Below, one piece after another: positions 13,455-22,853 of a DNA stretch of 64,000 nt. The notes below the pieces were generated by a model, which saw nothing but the letters and a program-made list of their open reading frames with translations, ran no database searches and was not told where the DNA came from. This DNA comes from Rhodococcus pyridinivorans (GTDB taxonomy: Bacteria > Actinomycetota > Actinomycetes > Mycobacteriales > Mycobacteriaceae): contig NZ_FNRX01000002.1 of assembly GCF_900105195.1 (NCBI RefSeq), positions 1,302,001 through 1,366,000 on the forward strand, read 5' to 3'. The stretch's first letter is position 1. Each line of letters begins with the position of its first letter. The position numbers and the translations under genes are program-made.

Positions 13455-14563
13455 CTCGCCGTCGGCAGTTCCAGAGTGAACCGGGCTCCGCAGCCCGGTC
13501 CCTCACTGTGCGCGTGGATGCGACCGGCGTGGGCTTCGACGAGTGCCCGCGCGATCGTCAGGCCGATGCCGCTGCCGCCGTGATTCCGGTCGCGGGCGGT
13601 GTCCGCGCGGTAGAACCGGTCGAAGAGGTGGTCGAGGTGATCGGGCGCGATGCCGGCGCCCGTGTCGGTCACGGTGATCTCCGTTCGGCCGCGGCCCAGG
13701 ATGCGAGTGGCGACGGTGACGTTTCCTCCTGCCGGTGTGTGCCGTAGGGCGTTGTCCAGCAGGTTCGCCAGCACCTGTCCGAGCCGGTCGGGATCGACCG
13801 TCACCGGCGCAGATTCGACGACCTCGGCCTGCAACGTCACGCCTTTGCCGTCGTACTGCTCGCGCACCGCGTCGACCGCCGTGGCGACGAGGGTGCTGGT
13901 GGTAGTGGGCACCCGATGGATGCGGGTGAGGTGCTCTTCCGCCCGGGAGACCGCGGTGATGTCCTGTGCCAGGCGGGTCAGCCGGTGGGTGGCGGCTCGC
14001 AGAATCTGCCGGGTGTCGTCGTCGAGAGTGCGGACGCCGTCCTCGAGTGCTTCCAGATAGGAATCGAGTGTGGCGATGGGTGTGCGCATTTCGTGCCCGA
14101 GGTCGGCGAGCATTCTGCGCCTTGTGATTTCGGTGGCTTCGAGGCGTCGTGCCAGCTCGTTGAAGCTGGTTGCCAGTTCGTCGAATTCATGGCCGAGGTC
14201 GGGGCTGGGGACGCGGGTGTCGTAGCGACCTCCGGCGATCTGCGCGGTGGAGGTGGTCACCGTGTCGAGCGAACGCTGGATCCGTCGCGCGATGTACCAA
14301 CTGACCGCCGAGGCCAACAGCACTGCGATCGCGACCGCCAGACCCCACGCGAGGACGATGGCCCAGGTGAAGGCTTCTTCGACGTGGGCGGCCTGGCTCG
14401 AATCGTGATCGATGCCCGCTTGTCCGAGATGGTCGTGGAAGATCCCGGGGGCGAGAGCGGACGCGACGAGCCATGCGCTGACGGCACATCCGACGACGAC
14501 GGCGACGAGCGCGAGGAACAGGCGGGTGCCGAAACTCGTCGTGCTGGGGGAGTGGGACGTCAT
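13445..14563 (-). CDS. Sensor histidine kinase, CopS-like
   Basis: 372 residues: two membrane segments (about 12-37 and 64-90) around a short external loop of roughly 25 residues with HDH and HEE, a HAMP domain (90-145), a HisKA box DLGHEMRTP with the phospho-acceptor His157, and an HATPase domain with NLLDNALRHTP, DTGAGI and GGSGIGL. The start ATG overlaps the response regulator stop (ATGA at 14560-14563), so the two are translationally coupled. The copper ATPase and DUF305 genes across the divergent promoter, plus a CopR-type box, suggest it senses copper; the small His-rich external loop would fit. That role is inference from context. Confidence 0.9.
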   Translation of the reverse strand: MTSHSPSTTSFGTRLFLALVAVVVGCAVSAWLVASALAPGIFHDHLGQAGIDHDSSQAAHVEEAFTWAIVLAWGLAVAIAVLLASAVSWYIARRIQRSLDTVTTSTAQIAGGRYDTRVPSPDLGHEFDELATSFNELARRLEATEITRRRMLADLGHEMRTPIATLDSYLEALEDGVRTLDDDTRQILRAATHRLTRLAQDITAVSRAEEHLTRIHRVPTTTSTLVATAVDAVREQYDGKGVTLQAEVVESAPVTVDPDRLGQVLANLLDNALRHTPAGGNVTVATRILGRGRTEITVTDTGAGIAPDHLDHLFDRFYRADTARDRNHGGSGIGLTIARALVEAHAGRIHAHSEGPGCGARFTLELPTASQA

Positions 14564-15255
14564 CGTCCTGTTCCCATCCGGTAGCCGACGCCGCGGACGG
14601 TGCGCACGAAACGTCCCTGGTTCGCGTCGTCGCCGAGTTTGCGGCGCAGATGCCCGATGTGCACATCCACGAGGTGGTCGTCACCGACCCAATTCTGCCC
14701 CCAGACGGCCGCGATGAGCTGAGCACGGGTGAACACGACTCCCGGGTCCTGCGCCAGGGCAGCGAGGACGTCGAACTCGGTGCGGGTGAGTGCGACCGGC
14801 GTGCCGCGCACGGCGACCTCCCGTCCGTCGACGTCGAGGGACAGCTCCCCGAACGTCCGCGCCTCCCGCCTCGCGGACGCTACGACCCGCGCGGTGGTCC
14901 GGGGACGACGCAGCATCGCTTGGATGCGGGCCATGAGTTCGCGCGGGCTGAACGGCTTCGTCAGGTAGTCGTCTGCCCCGACGGACAGACCGATCAGGGT
15001 GTCGACTTCCTCGGTGCGCGCGGTGAGCATCACGACGTACGCGTCGGAGAAGGTTCGCAGCTGCCGGCACACCTCGATACCGTCGAGTCCGGGTAGGCCG
15101 AGGTCGAGCACCAGGATGTCGGGGTCGACCTGCCGCGCGAGGGTCACGGCCTCGGATCCGTCGCCGGTGATCGTCACGTCGAAGCCGTCGCGTTCGAGAT
15201 ACGAACCCACGAGCTTCGCCAACGACCCCTCGTCCTCGACGACCATGGCTCGCAT
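14560..15255 (-). CDS. Response regulator, OmpR/PhoB family, CopR-like
   Basis: 231 residues from the ATG at 15255. The receiver domain has acidic residues in VVEDEG, the phosphorylation site Asp51 (LVLDLGLPG), Thr in MLTART and Lys in YLTKPFSP. A winged-helix output domain follows (LTRTEFDVLAALAQ, VDVHIGHLRRKL, VRTVRGVGYRM). In-frame ATGs at 15324 and 15336 would add 23-27 low-complexity residues; none of the starts has a strong ribosome site, so the start is uncertain. It precedes the kinase gene by an ATGA overlap. Likely regulon: the DUF305 and CopB genes, and itself, through the repeat at 15370-15389. Confidence 0.9.
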   Translation of the reverse strand: MRAMVVEDEGSLAKLVGSYLERDGFDVTITGDGSEAVTLARQVDPDILVLDLGLPGLDGIEVCRQLRTFSDAYVVMLTARTEEVDTLIGLSVGADDYLTKPFSPRELMARIQAMLRRPRTTARVVASARREARTFGELSLDVDGREVAVRGTPVALTRTEFDVLAALAQDPGVVFTRAQLIAAVWGQNWVGDDHLVDVHIGHLRRKLGDDANQGRFVRTVRGVGYRMGTGR

Positions 15256-15369
15256 CCGGGCGGTCGAGCTCGGGACGGGTGCGGATCCGCCGGAAGGTCC
15301 CGTCACACGGGCAGAAGAAGGCATGGGATCCATCATCGTCACCCGCAGAGGTGCTGACGATGCGCCCGC

Positions 15370-15389
15370 AGATCTTGAGCAAATCTTCA
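15370..15389 (-). promoter_or_regulatory. CopR-type box in the divergent copper promoter
   Basis: On the minus strand TGAAGATTT-GC-TCAAGATCT is a tandem 9-bp repeat. As I recall it, the CopR box of Corynebacterium glutamicum is TGAAGATTT-NN-TGAAGATTT; this site differs at two of 18 positions. It lies between the response regulator and the DUF305-CopB genes. Confidence 0.7.
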
Positions 15390-15436
15390 TGCGATCTCCA
15401 TCGGATCCCGGGAGTACACCCGCGAGGGTGGACATC

Positions 15437-16096
15437 ATGAACAAGAAGACTCTGGCTGCCGGTGCGATCGCGCTGGCGGTGACGTTCGCAGCGTCGGCGT
15501 GCAGTGATTCCGGTGGCGACGAAGCAACCACGGCGACCGCCACTTCGGCCCCGACATCCGCCGAGGCGAACTCCGCGCGGTTCGACCAGGACGATGTGAT
15601 GTTCTCGCGCATGATGATCCCGCACCATGCGCAGGCCATCGAGATGAGCGACATGCTGCTGGCAAAGGACGGCATCCCGGAGCCGGTGAGGGCGCTGGCC
15701 GAGCAGATCAAGGCAGAGCAACAACCCGAAATCGAGCAGTTCGAGGCATGGCTCCAGGAATGGGGCATGCCCATGCGCGGTGACGACGCTCCTGGAATGA
15801 ACGGCCACATGTCCGGCATGCCATCTGTCTCGGACATGCCGGGTATGGACGACATGCCGCACATGGACGGGATGATGAGCGAGCAGGACATGCAGGCACT
15901 GTCCGACGCGCAGGGCGTCGACGCGGCCCGCCTGTTCCTGGAGCAGATGATCGTCCACCATGAGGGAGCGATCGAGATGGCGCAGGACGAGATCGAGGAC
16001 GGGCAGTACCCCGAGACCGTCGAGCTGGCCCGCACCATCGCCGACACCCAGCAGAAGGAAATCGACACGATGCGTCAGTTGTTGACCACTCTGTAG
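15437..16096 (+). CDS. DUF305 lipoprotein, Met/His-rich, probable periplasmic copper-binding protein
   Basis: 219 residues from the ATG at 15437 (GAGGGTGG upstream). The signal peptide ends FAASAC, giving a lipidated Cys22. Two DUF305 half-repeats are visible, each with the HHxxAIEM pattern: MMIPHHAQAIEMSDM and QMIVHHEGAIEMAQDE. Between them is a Met/His/Asp-rich linker (MNGHMSG, MPGMDDMPHMDGMM) of the sort that binds Cu(I) outside the cell membrane. DUF305 proteins are often found with copper exporters and multicopper oxidases; the CopB gene follows 48 bases later. It is transcribed away from the CopRS-like genes, sharing their CopR-type box. Confidence 0.9.
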   Translation: MNKKTLAAGAIALAVTFAASACSDSGGDEATTATATSAPTSAEANSARFDQDDVMFSRMMIPHHAQAIEMSDMLLAKDGIPEPVRALAEQIKAEQQPEIEQFEAWLQEWGMPMRGDDAPGMNGHMSGMPSVSDMPGMDDMPHMDGMMSEQDMQALSDAQGVDAARLFLEQMIVHHEGAIEMAQDEIEDGQYPETVELARTIADTQQKEIDTMRQLLTTL

Positions 16097-16144
16097 CCGA
16101 TCCGCGTCGCGGGTTCGTCCCGCCGGCCGAGTCAGGAGCTGTCG

Positions 16145-18205
16145 ATGTCCCAGCAGGTGCACGAACACACCCACGAGCACGCCGGTCACGATCGTCACGC
16201 GGGGCACGGCGCCCACGGCGAGATGTTCCGGCGACGGTTCTGGGTCAGCCTGATCCTGTCGGTGCCGGTCGTGGTCTTCAGCCACATGGTCGCCGAGCTC
16301 TTCGGCTACCACCTCCCGGATGTTCCGGGCGTCGAGTGGATCCCACCGGTGCTGGGCACCGTCATCTTCTTCTACGGCGGCGTGCCGTTCCTGACCGGCG
16401 GCTGGGCCGAACTGCGTTCCCGCCGACCGGGGATGATGCTGCTCATCGCCATGGCGATCACGGTGGCCTTCGTCGCGTCGTGGGCCACGACTCTCGAGGT
16501 CGGCGGTTTCGACCTGGACTTCTGGTGGGAACTGGCGCTGCTGATCGTCATCATGCTGCTCGGTCACTGGCTCGAGATGCGGGCGCTGGGTTCGGCCTCC
16601 GGAGCACTCGAAGCACTGGCCGCGATGTTGCCGGACACCGCAGAGAAGGTCACCGACGATGGTGTCGTCGAGGTGCCGTTGCACGAAGTGTCCCTCGACG
16701 ATGTGGTGCTCGTGCGTGCCGGAGCGCGCGTGCCCGCCGACGGCACCGTCATCGACGGGACCGCCGAGGTCGACGAGTCGATGGTCACCGGTGAATCCAA
16801 GACCGTCACCCGCGACGTCGGCGACACGGTGGTCGCGGGCACCGTCGCCACCGACAGCGCGCTCCGGGTGCGGATCACGGCGGTGGGAGAGGACACCGCG
16901 TTGGCCGGCATCCAGCGCATGGTCGCCGATGCCCAGGCGTCCTCGTCCCGCGCGCAAGCGCTGGCGGATCGCGCCGCGGCCTTCCTCTTCTACTTCGCCG
17001 CGATCGCGGGTGCTCTCACCTTTGTCGTGTGGACGTTGCTCGGCAATCTCGACGAAGCGGTGGTGCGTACCGTGACCGTCTTGGTCATCGCCTGTCCCCA
17101 TGCGCTGGGTCTGGCGATCCCGCTGGTGATCGCGATCTCGACCGAGCGCGCAGCGCGCGCGGGTGTGCTCGTCAAGGATCGGCTGGCACTCGAACGCATG
17201 CGCACCGTCGACGCAGTGCTGTTCGACAAGACCGGCACCCTCACGCAGGGCAAGCATCAGGTCACCGGTGTCGTCGCGACGGCGGGAATCGACGAGGAAC
17301 ACCTACTCGCCCTGGCAGCTGCGGTCGAAGCCGACAGTGAGCACCCGGTCGCGCGAGCCATCGTCGCCGCCGCCGATGCCCGCGTCCCGTCGGCCGAGCG
17401 GATGGCGGTGACGGACTTCCGCTCGTTGCCCGGCCGCGGCGTGCGCGGACTGGTCGACGGTGTGGAGGTGACGATCGGCGGACCGTCCATGCTGTCGTCC
17501 CTGCAGTTGTCGGTGCCCGACGACGTCGCCGCAGTCACCGACGGGTGGGTGCGACGTGGTGCATCGGTGCTGCACGTTGCCTCCGACGGTCGGGTGCTCG
17601 GAGCCGTGGCGCTCGAGGACACCGTGCGCGACGAATCGCGGCAGGCCGTCGACGCCCTGCACGCGCGGGGCGTGAAGGTCGCGATGATCACCGGTGATGC
17701 CCAGCAGGTGGCCGACGCCGTGGCCGCCGATCTCGGCATCGACGAAGTGTTCGCGGAAGTGCTCCCGGAACACAAGGACGCGAAGGTCGCCGAATTGCAG
17801 AAGCGCGGGCACACCGTCGCAATGGTCGGCGACGGGGTCAACGACGCGCCTGCCCTCGCGCGAGCCGACGTCGGTATCGCGATCGGAGCGGGCACGGACG
17901 TCGCGATCGAGTCGGCCGGTGTCGTCCTCGCCGCGAACGATCCGCGAGCAGTGCTGTCGATCATCAAGCTCTCGCACGCGAGTTACCGCAAGATGTGGCA
18001 GAACCTGCTGTGGGCAACCGGATACAACGTCGTCGCCGTTCCGTTGGCGGCCGGTGTGCTGGCCTTCGCCGGTATCGCGATCTCGCCGGCCGTGGCCGCG
18101 GTGCTCATGTCGGCGTCGACGATCGTCGTCGCGCTCAACGCGCAGACGCTCAGGCGCCTCGATCTCGACCCCGGGCACGCTACCGACGGACGAGTTTCCC
18201 GATAA
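16145..18205 (+). CDS. copB: Copper-translocating P1B-type ATPase (CopB type)
   Basis: 686 residues. A short His-rich N-terminus (HEHTHEHAGHDRHAGHGAHG) replaces the usual CxxC metal-binding domains. The membrane metal site is CPH (Cys317-Pro318-His319), the mark of the CopB (P1B-3-like) branch; CopA has CPC. The phosphorylation site is DKTGT (Asp361), with TGES in the actuator domain, HP in EADSEHPVARA, and GDGVNDAPAL in the hinge. It exports copper ions from the cytoplasm using ATP. It forms a unit with the DUF305 gene and is probably induced by the CopRS-like system. CopB-type pumps have also been linked to silver, so metal range is not fixed by sequence. Confidence 0.93.
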   Translation: MSQQVHEHTHEHAGHDRHAGHGAHGEMFRRRFWVSLILSVPVVVFSHMVAELFGYHLPDVPGVEWIPPVLGTVIFFYGGVPFLTGGWAELRSRRPGMMLLIAMAITVAFVASWATTLEVGGFDLDFWWELALLIVIMLLGHWLEMRALGSASGALEALAAMLPDTAEKVTDDGVVEVPLHEVSLDDVVLVRAGARVPADGTVIDGTAEVDESMVTGESKTVTRDVGDTVVAGTVATDSALRVRITAVGEDTALAGIQRMVADAQASSSRAQALADRAAAFLFYFAAIAGALTFVVWTLLGNLDEAVVRTVTVLVIACPHALGLAIPLVIAISTERAARAGVLVKDRLALERMRTVDAVLFDKTGTLTQGKHQVTGVVATAGIDEEHLLALAAAVEADSEHPVARAIVAAADARVPSAERMAVTDFRSLPGRGVRGLVDGVEVTIGGPSMLSSLQLSVPDDVAAVTDGWVRRGASVLHVASDGRVLGAVALEDTVRDESRQAVDALHARGVKVAMITGDAQQVADAVAADLGIDEVFAEVLPEHKDAKVAELQKRGHTVAMVGDGVNDAPALARADVGIAIGAGTDVAIESAGVVLAANDPRAVLSIIKLSHASYRKMWQNLLWATGYNVVAVPLAAGVLAFAGIAISPAVAAVLMSASTIVVALNAQTLRRLDLDPGHATDGRVSR

Positions 18206-18348
18206 CTTCTCTTTTGTTGACGCGCGCGAGCGACACTTCTGTGAGACGATCTCAATCGCATAACGTATCGGAGTCGCTACGGAGGACGCGGCATCGATAT
18301 ACGGGGTTGTCGACGTCCGAGTGCAGGGAGGTGCTCGAGCGTCGAAGC

Positions 18349-18390
18349 GTCTCGGGGAGGAGACACACTATGAGGGTTCTTCCGTCATGA
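18349..18390 (+). promoter_or_regulatory. Conserved leader, copy 2: hairpin/SD element and six-codon micro-ORF
   Basis: GTCTCGGGGAGGAGACA at 18349-18365 is identical to the elements at 10113 and 26146. Nine bases after the SD an ATG at 18370 opens MRVLPS, and its TGA (18388-18390) overlaps the main ATG at 18387. Confidence 0.75.
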
Positions 18391-19913
18391 CCACAGTTCG
18401 TCACACGAACGACGATGCTGCACATGACCTTTCACTTATCGACACCAGTACCGGCGCTCCGGCCGGTACTCGGATGTCCACCAGGTGGAGCTGGCAGAAG
18501 TCCTACGTCAACACTCTGTTCGTCACCGACGCTCTGGTCGTCGTGCTTGCTATCGCGCTCGCGCATGTGATGCGGTTCGGGCAGGATTCGCTCGTCACCA
18601 TGGACGGCGTCGGAACGCTGAGTTACACGCTGATCTCCGTTGCGTTCGGCGCGGCGTGGATCGCATTTCTTTCCCTGTTCCGTACCCGCTCCAGGCGGGT
18701 CATCGGCGCCGGATTCGAGGAGTACCAGCGCGTCGTCTCTGCGACGCTCAATCTCTTCGGTCTCGTTGCCATCGTGGCGCTCATCTTCCGGATGGAGCTC
18801 GCGCGCGGCTATCTCGCCATCGCTCTGCCCGCCGGCCTCGCGGGACTGCTGTTCTTCCGGTGGGTCTGGCGACGAGCTGTCGCACGTCGTCGCCGGAAGG
18901 GTGAATTCACGACGTCGGTGCTGGTGGTGGGTGGCGCCCGCGCAGTTCGCCACATGGCCGGCACATTCCAGCGCCGCAGCGGCGAGGGTTATCGCGTGGT
19001 GGGCGTGTGCGTGCCGCGGTATTCCGGTGTGCCGGGCGAGAGCATCGATGTGGACGGACGGCAGATCCCGATCCACGGCGACGAGAACACCGTCGTCGAA
19101 GCGTTGCGTGCTTCGGGTGCCGACACCGTCGCGGTGACCGCCACCGAGACCCTCGGCCACGAGGGCATCCGCGACCTGCTGTGGCAGCTCGAACCCGAGC
19201 GCGCCGATCTGGTGGTGGCGACGGGCGTCGTCGATGTCGCTGGCCCGCGCATCGAGATGCGCCCGGTTGCCGGGTTGCCGCTGATCCATGTGGAGAAGCC
19301 GAGTTATCACGGTGCGAAGCGCAGCGGGAAACGTCTGTTCGACCTCGCCTTCTCGCTCGCCGCGCTGCTGTGTCTGGCTCCGGTCTTCGCTGTCGTAGCG
19401 CTGCTCATCAAGCTCGAGGATGGCGGCCCGATCTTCTACAAGTCCGAGCGGATCGGTATCGACGGCACCCCGTTCGGAATGATCAAGTTCCGCTCGATGG
19501 TGCAGAACGCCGACAAGATGGTCGACAAGCTGCTCGATCAGAACGAGGGCGCCGGCCTGCTCTTCAAGATGAGAGAGGATCCGCGCGTGACTCGTGTCGG
19601 CCGGGTCCTGCGCCGGTTCAGCATCGACGAGCTGCCGCAGTTCATCAACGTCGTGCGCGGCGAGATGAGCGTGGTGGGTCCGCGCCCGCCGCTGCGTCGC
19701 GAGGTCGAGAGTTATGACGGGCGGGTCAAGCGTCGTCTGCTGGTGCGTCCCGGTGTGACGGGCCTCTGGCAGGTCAGTGGCCGTTCGGATCTGTCGTGGG
19801 ACGAGTCGGTGCGTCTGGACCTGTCGTATGTGGAGAACTGGTCCATGGTCTCCGACGTGCTGATCATCATGAAGACCGTGAAGGCGGTCGTCGCCAGCGA
19901 AGGCGCGTACTGA
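18387..19913 (+). CDS. Polyprenyl glycosylphosphotransferase (WcaJ/WbaP-like), paralogue 2
   Basis: 508 residues from the ATG at 18387; a frame open from 18321 would read through the leader and is not credible. Architecture matches paralogue 1: N-terminal membrane helices (about 40-160), middle domain ([15 protein letters not shown]), PNPT domain from [14 protein letters not shown] with [25 protein letters not shown] and [14 protein letters not shown]. Conserved residues of the PNPT site are intact, so it should be active. It is more divergent from paralogues 1 and 3 than those are from each other, and shows no DNA-level conversion tract. It follows the copper genes but has its own leader and a strong terminator. 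Confidence 0.92.
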   Translation: MTTVRHTNDDAAHDLSLIDTSTGAPAGTRMSTRWSWQKSYVNTLFVTDALVVVLAIALAHVMRFGQDSLVTMDGVGTLSYTLISVAFGAAWIAFLSLFRTRSRRVIGAGFEEYQRVVSATLNLFGLVAIVALIFRMELARGYLAIALPAGLAGLLFFRWVWRRAVARRRRKGEFTTSVLVVGGARAVRHMAGTFQRRSGEGYRVVGVCVPRYSGVPGESIDVDGRQIPIHGDENTVVEALRASGADTVAVTATETLGHEGIRDLLWQLEPERADLVVATGVVDVAGPRIEMRPVAGLPLIHVEKPSYHGAKRSGKRLFDLAFSLAALLCLAPVFAVVALLIKLEDGGPIFYKSERIGIDGTPFGMIKFRSMVQNADKMVDKLLDQNEGAGLLFKMREDPRVTRVGRVLRRFSIDELPQFINVVRGEMSVVGPRPPLRREVESYDGRVKRRLLVRPGVTGLWQVSGRSDLSWDESVRLDLSYVENWSMVSDVLIIMKTVKAVVASEGAY

Positions 19914-19995
19914 CTTTCGATCGAGCGATTCTCGCCCCAAGATCAACTTCACGGTAGTGTTTCAGGCTGTCGCCGTCCCCTGCATGGTGACATCG

Positions 19996-20037
19996 GACCC
20001 CGCCGGAAGGTTACTCGCATGGCCTTCCGGCGGGGTC
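19996..20037 (+). terminator. Terminator after glycosylphosphotransferase 2
   Basis: GACCCCGCCGGAAGG and CCTTCCGGCGGGGTC form a perfect 15-bp stem with a 12-base loop, about 80 bases past the stop. Confidence 0.8.
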
Positions 20038-20156
20038 TCTGCGTCTCCGGACTTTCCAGTGGGCGGGGCGCATCTCGATTGTCGAGGCGGGGTGAATTCA
20101 CGGGTGAGTTCTTACTCACGGGTAACATTTTGGTCCGGCGAACCGTTGTTCGACAT

Positions 20157-20309
20157 GTGAACTGGGTTTTTGTGCTGCTCGTCTCGTGGCTGGTGCTATC
20201 CGTCGCCGTCGCTGTGGTCTTCGGTCTGGTCGTTCGTGCCCGCGACGAACGTGAGCTCCCGCCGCCGCTCGACGAGGACGGTGAGGACGATATCCGTGAC
20301 GTCGGATAG
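20157..20309 (+). CDS. Small single-pass membrane protein
   Basis: 50 residues from the GTG at 20157. One hydrophobic segment, WVFVLLVSWLVLSVAVAVVF, is followed by a short basic stretch (VVRARDERE) and an acidic tail (DEDGEDDIRDVG), giving an N-out or N-in anchor with a cytosolic tail of mixed charge. No family recognised. Upstream are two inverted repeats (GTGAATTCAC and GTGAG-TTCTTA-CTCAC, around 20090-20118). The start is uncertain because longer in-frame versions exist, but these are basic and not protein-like. Confidence 0.5.
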   Translation: MNWVFVLLVSWLVLSVAVAVVFGLVVRARDERELPPPLDEDGEDDIRDVG

Positions 20310-20416
20310 CCGCTCGCCTCGCAGATGACCGAGTTTGCGACGGGTCCGTGACGGGAAGCCGATTTGCGACGAGCTTTCACGCAACTCGGAAACCATCGAT
20401 TCGCAGGACGGTACTC

Positions 20417-21337
20417 ATGGCTGAGCAAGACGTGCACACTAATAAGACCGATCAACTGAAGTTCCAGGACCCGACTACTCGCTATCCGTCCATCTCGCCT
20501 CCGAAGCAGGACCAGCCCGAGCCGGGCCTCGACGCCGACATGGTGCCCAAGGCCGACATCGGCGAGTTCTCGTATCGAGGCACTGGCCGGCTCGAAGGAC
20601 GTAAGGCACTGATCACCGGTGGTGACTCGGGCATCGGTGCCGCTACCGCCATCGCATTCGCGCGGGAGGGCGCCGACGTCGCGATCTCGTACCTGCCGGA
20701 TGAGGAACCTGACGCAAAGAACGTCGCTCGCATCATCAGCGAGAGTGGTCGTAAGGCGATCACGCTTCCCGGTGATCTGACGGACGCCTCGTTCTGCTCC
20801 GACGTCGTCGACCAGGCGGTCGAGCAGCTCGGCGGCCTCGACATCCTGGTCAACAATGCCGGAAAGCAGATTGCGGTCGAAGGGCTGGATGATCTGCCCG
20901 ACGATCAGCTCGAGCAGACTTTCCAGGTGAACATCCTCGCGATGTTCCGCACCACGCGCGCGGCGTTGAAGCATCTGCAGCCGGGTTCGACGATCATCAA
21001 CACCACCTCGATCGTGGCGTACCAGCCGTCGCCGGCGTTGATCGACTACTCGTCGACCAAGGCTGCGATCAACAACTTCACGAAGAACATGGCGACCCAG
21101 CTGGCGGAGAAGGGCATCCGCGTGAACGCGGTTGCGCCCGGACCGATCTGGACGCCGTTGCAGCCGTCGGACGGTCAGCCGAAGGAAGAGCTGCCCGAGT
21201 TCGGGCAGAACACTCCGCTGGGACGTGCGGGGCAGCCGACCGAACTGGCACCCGCCTACGTGTTCTTGGCGTCACCTGAGTCCAGTTATGTAGTGGGCGC
21301 GACGATCCACGTCAACGGCGGGATGCCCTCGCCGTAG
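20417..21337 (+). CDS. SDR family oxidoreductase, YhdG/YhxC-type long N-terminus
   Basis: 306 residues from the ATG at 20417 (MAEQDV). The first 50 residues are the polar, Pro-rich extension typical of the group that includes Bacillus YhdG/YhxC and E. coli YghA (DPTTRYPSISPPKQDQPEPG). The Rossmann motif is TGGDSGIGAATA, then NNAG, catalytic Ser in NTTSIVAYQ and Tyr-x3-Lys in YSSTKAA, and NGG at the end. These enzymes are often stress-induced general aldehyde/ketone or alcohol reductases; the physiological substrate is unclear. It is monocistronic and converges on a small unknown gene with a strong hairpin between. Confidence 0.9.
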   Translation: MAEQDVHTNKTDQLKFQDPTTRYPSISPPKQDQPEPGLDADMVPKADIGEFSYRGTGRLEGRKALITGGDSGIGAATAIAFAREGADVAISYLPDEEPDAKNVARIISESGRKAITLPGDLTDASFCSDVVDQAVEQLGGLDILVNNAGKQIAVEGLDDLPDDQLEQTFQVNILAMFRTTRAALKHLQPGSTIINTTSIVAYQPSPALIDYSSTKAAINNFTKNMATQLAEKGIRVNAVAPGPIWTPLQPSDGQPKEELPEFGQNTPLGRAGQPTELAPAYVFLASPESSYVVGATIHVNGGMPSP

Positions 21338-21354
21338 AACGAGCCGTAATCAAC

Positions 21355-21396
21355 GAGTCGTGCGCGCCAGTGAATCTCCACTGGCGCGCACGACTC
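21355..21396. terminator. Bidirectional terminator, 18-bp perfect stem
   Basis: GAGTCGTGCGCGCCAGTG and CACTGGCGCGCACGACTC pair perfectly around the loop AATCTC, between the convergent SDR gene and the gene at 21408. Confidence 0.85.
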
Positions 21397-21407
21397 ATTC
21401 TGGAGTT

Positions 21408-21785
21408 TCAGACTGCGCTGGATACAGCGTGCCGGTAAGTGCTTCCCCGGGCTGCCGAGATCGGCACGACAGAAGCAACGTCGGCCGAGGTTTCCGCCAG
21501 CGCGGCAAGGATCTGCTCGGGGCCGGCGCATGTGCTTGCGCACGTGATCCCTCGAGCGCGGAGCTTCTGAAGAGTGAGTGCTTCGGCGGCGGTGCAGTAG
21601 CCGTCGAGGATGTCCTCGGTGAGGATCGCGTAGTCCACCTCGCCTTCGAAAGCGGTGGTGGTCTCGATCCCCGCGAGGTCGAGGCGAGCCTGCAGTTCTG
21701 TCCACCGGTCGAGTGCGACGGTGCTGGAGGGGGTTCCGAGGAAAAGTACCCGTGCCGGTCGGTCCGAAAGTGATGATGTCGTCAC
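21408..21785 (-). CDS. Protein of unknown function, weak BRCT-like pattern
   Basis: 125 residues from a GTG with GGAG eight bases upstream. I do not recognise a family with confidence. The order RVLFLGTPSS, then LARGIET-like strand, DYAILTEDIL, AAEALTLQKLRARGITCASTCAGPEQIL resembles the alternating strands and helices of a BRCT domain (first strand, a hidden Lys/Ala helix before a GI strand, and a last helix). It is flanked by the bidirectional terminator, which supports a real gene. Downstream of position 110 the chain is low in structure. The upstream region 21786-22046 has nested hairpins, ACTCCC-GGTG-GGGAGT within AGGTGAA/TTCACCT. Confidence 0.5.
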   Translation of the reverse strand: MTTSSLSDRPARVLFLGTPSSTVALDRWTELQARLDLAGIETTTAFEGEVDYAILTEDILDGYCTAAEALTLQKLRARGITCASTCAGPEQILAALAETSADVASVVPISAARGSTYRHAVSSAV

Positions 21786-22046
21786 AGGCTGCTCCAGGGT
21801 GCGAGTAGGTCAGGTGAAACCGAATTGCCACTCCCGGTGGGGAGTTACACCTTCACCTGCGAAATGTGGTGTTTCACACTGTGTACAGGACTCGTTCACC
21901 CTCCGCTACCCGGGCAACTATCAGGAAACACGAATGTGACAGAAGTGGTTACGATTCCGCCCAGGTGTTTGGGACTTTCGTCCCGAAATTCTGGTCCAAC
22001 CACGCGAAAGCGACCAATCCTCCCGAAGCGCCGGGGCCGGAGTCGG

Positions 22047-22853
22047 CTACGACCTATGGGGAGGCCCGAGCACGACCGCGCCGGGACCGATCCCGAGCGG
22101 TAACGCAGCAAGAACCTCGATCACCGACCACGCCGTGATCGCAGACGTGCGACCGCTCGATGCCGAGTCGATCGCGTTCTCGAACGTCAGCTCGTACCGG
22201 CCGAGCGGCGACTCCCACTCGACGACGTGGCGCGTGTTTGCAGCGGCGGGGTCGGCAACGACCACCACCTCTACCCGGTCGAGCCCGAGCGTCGCGAGGG
22301 CGAGAGCCACCGACGAGTTCGAGGTTCGCGGAAAGGCCAGGGCGGCTTCTCGCGCCGATCCTCGGAAAACGGTGCGTTCTGCGTCCGGACGTTCTTCGAT
22401 GCCGAGCGCACTCGGTCGTTTGATCGTGGTGTGGGTGAGGCGTGCATCGCGGCTTCCTGCACGTGTCGCTGCGGCCAGAACATCGAAGCCGCCGATAGCG
22501 CCCGTCGGGAGCAGTACACGTCCTGGTCCGGAGCCGAACGGTTCCACATCGAAGCCGCGCTCGGCGAAGACGCCGCACGAACAGACAATGATGTCCTTAC
22601 CGCGTTTCACCACCTCGGGTATCAGGGCTCGAGCGGCGTCGACCGTGGCAGCTTCCACCACGATGTCGGCGACGTCGAATGCGGCGGAGGCCTCCTCAGG
22701 GCTGCTTCGTGAGTCCAACATGGCCGCGAGGCTCACATGCGGCACCACGTCGTCGCGCAGGGCGTCGATCACCGTCTGTCCGATCGCGCCGGTCCCGACA
22801 ACGCACACTGCTATCGGACGATGTTCGATTTCTTCGGGTGCCAGTTGCCTCAC
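22047..22853 (-). CDS. Aspartate dehydrogenase-like protein (NadX family)
   Basis: 268 residues starting at a GTG at 22853 behind GGAGG. A dinucleotide-binding start, AVCVVGTGAIGQTVIDAL, is followed by DIVVEAATVDAARALIPEVV, IVCSCGVFAE, LLPTGAIGGFDVLAAA and NSSVALALATLGLDRVEV. The GAIGGFD and NSSVA motifs belong to the L-aspartate dehydrogenase domain that makes iminoaspartate from aspartate with NAD(P), feeding NAD synthesis, or acts on related amino acids. No nad genes are near. The middle AMLDSRSSPEEASAAF is shorter than usual. Family assignment is fair; the exact substrate is not certain. Confidence 0.75.
   Translation of the reverse strand: MRQLAPEEIEHRPIAVCVVGTGAIGQTVIDALRDDVVPHVSLAAMLDSRSSPEEASAAFDVADIVVEAATVDAARALIPEVVKRGKDIIVCSCGVFAERGFDVEPFGSGPGRVLLPTGAIGGFDVLAAATRAGSRDARLTHTTIKRPSALGIEERPDAERTVFRGSAREAALAFPRTSNSSVALALATLGLDRVEVVVVADPAAANTRHVVEWESPLGRYELTFENAIDSASSGRTSAITAWSVIEVLAALPLGIGPGAVVLGPPHRS

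Noticed and set aside
14681-17302. Minus-strand frame of 873 codons opposite the DUF305 and CopB genes
   Set aside because: Antisense shadow; the plus-strand genes are unmistakable and the frame crosses the CopRS promoter.
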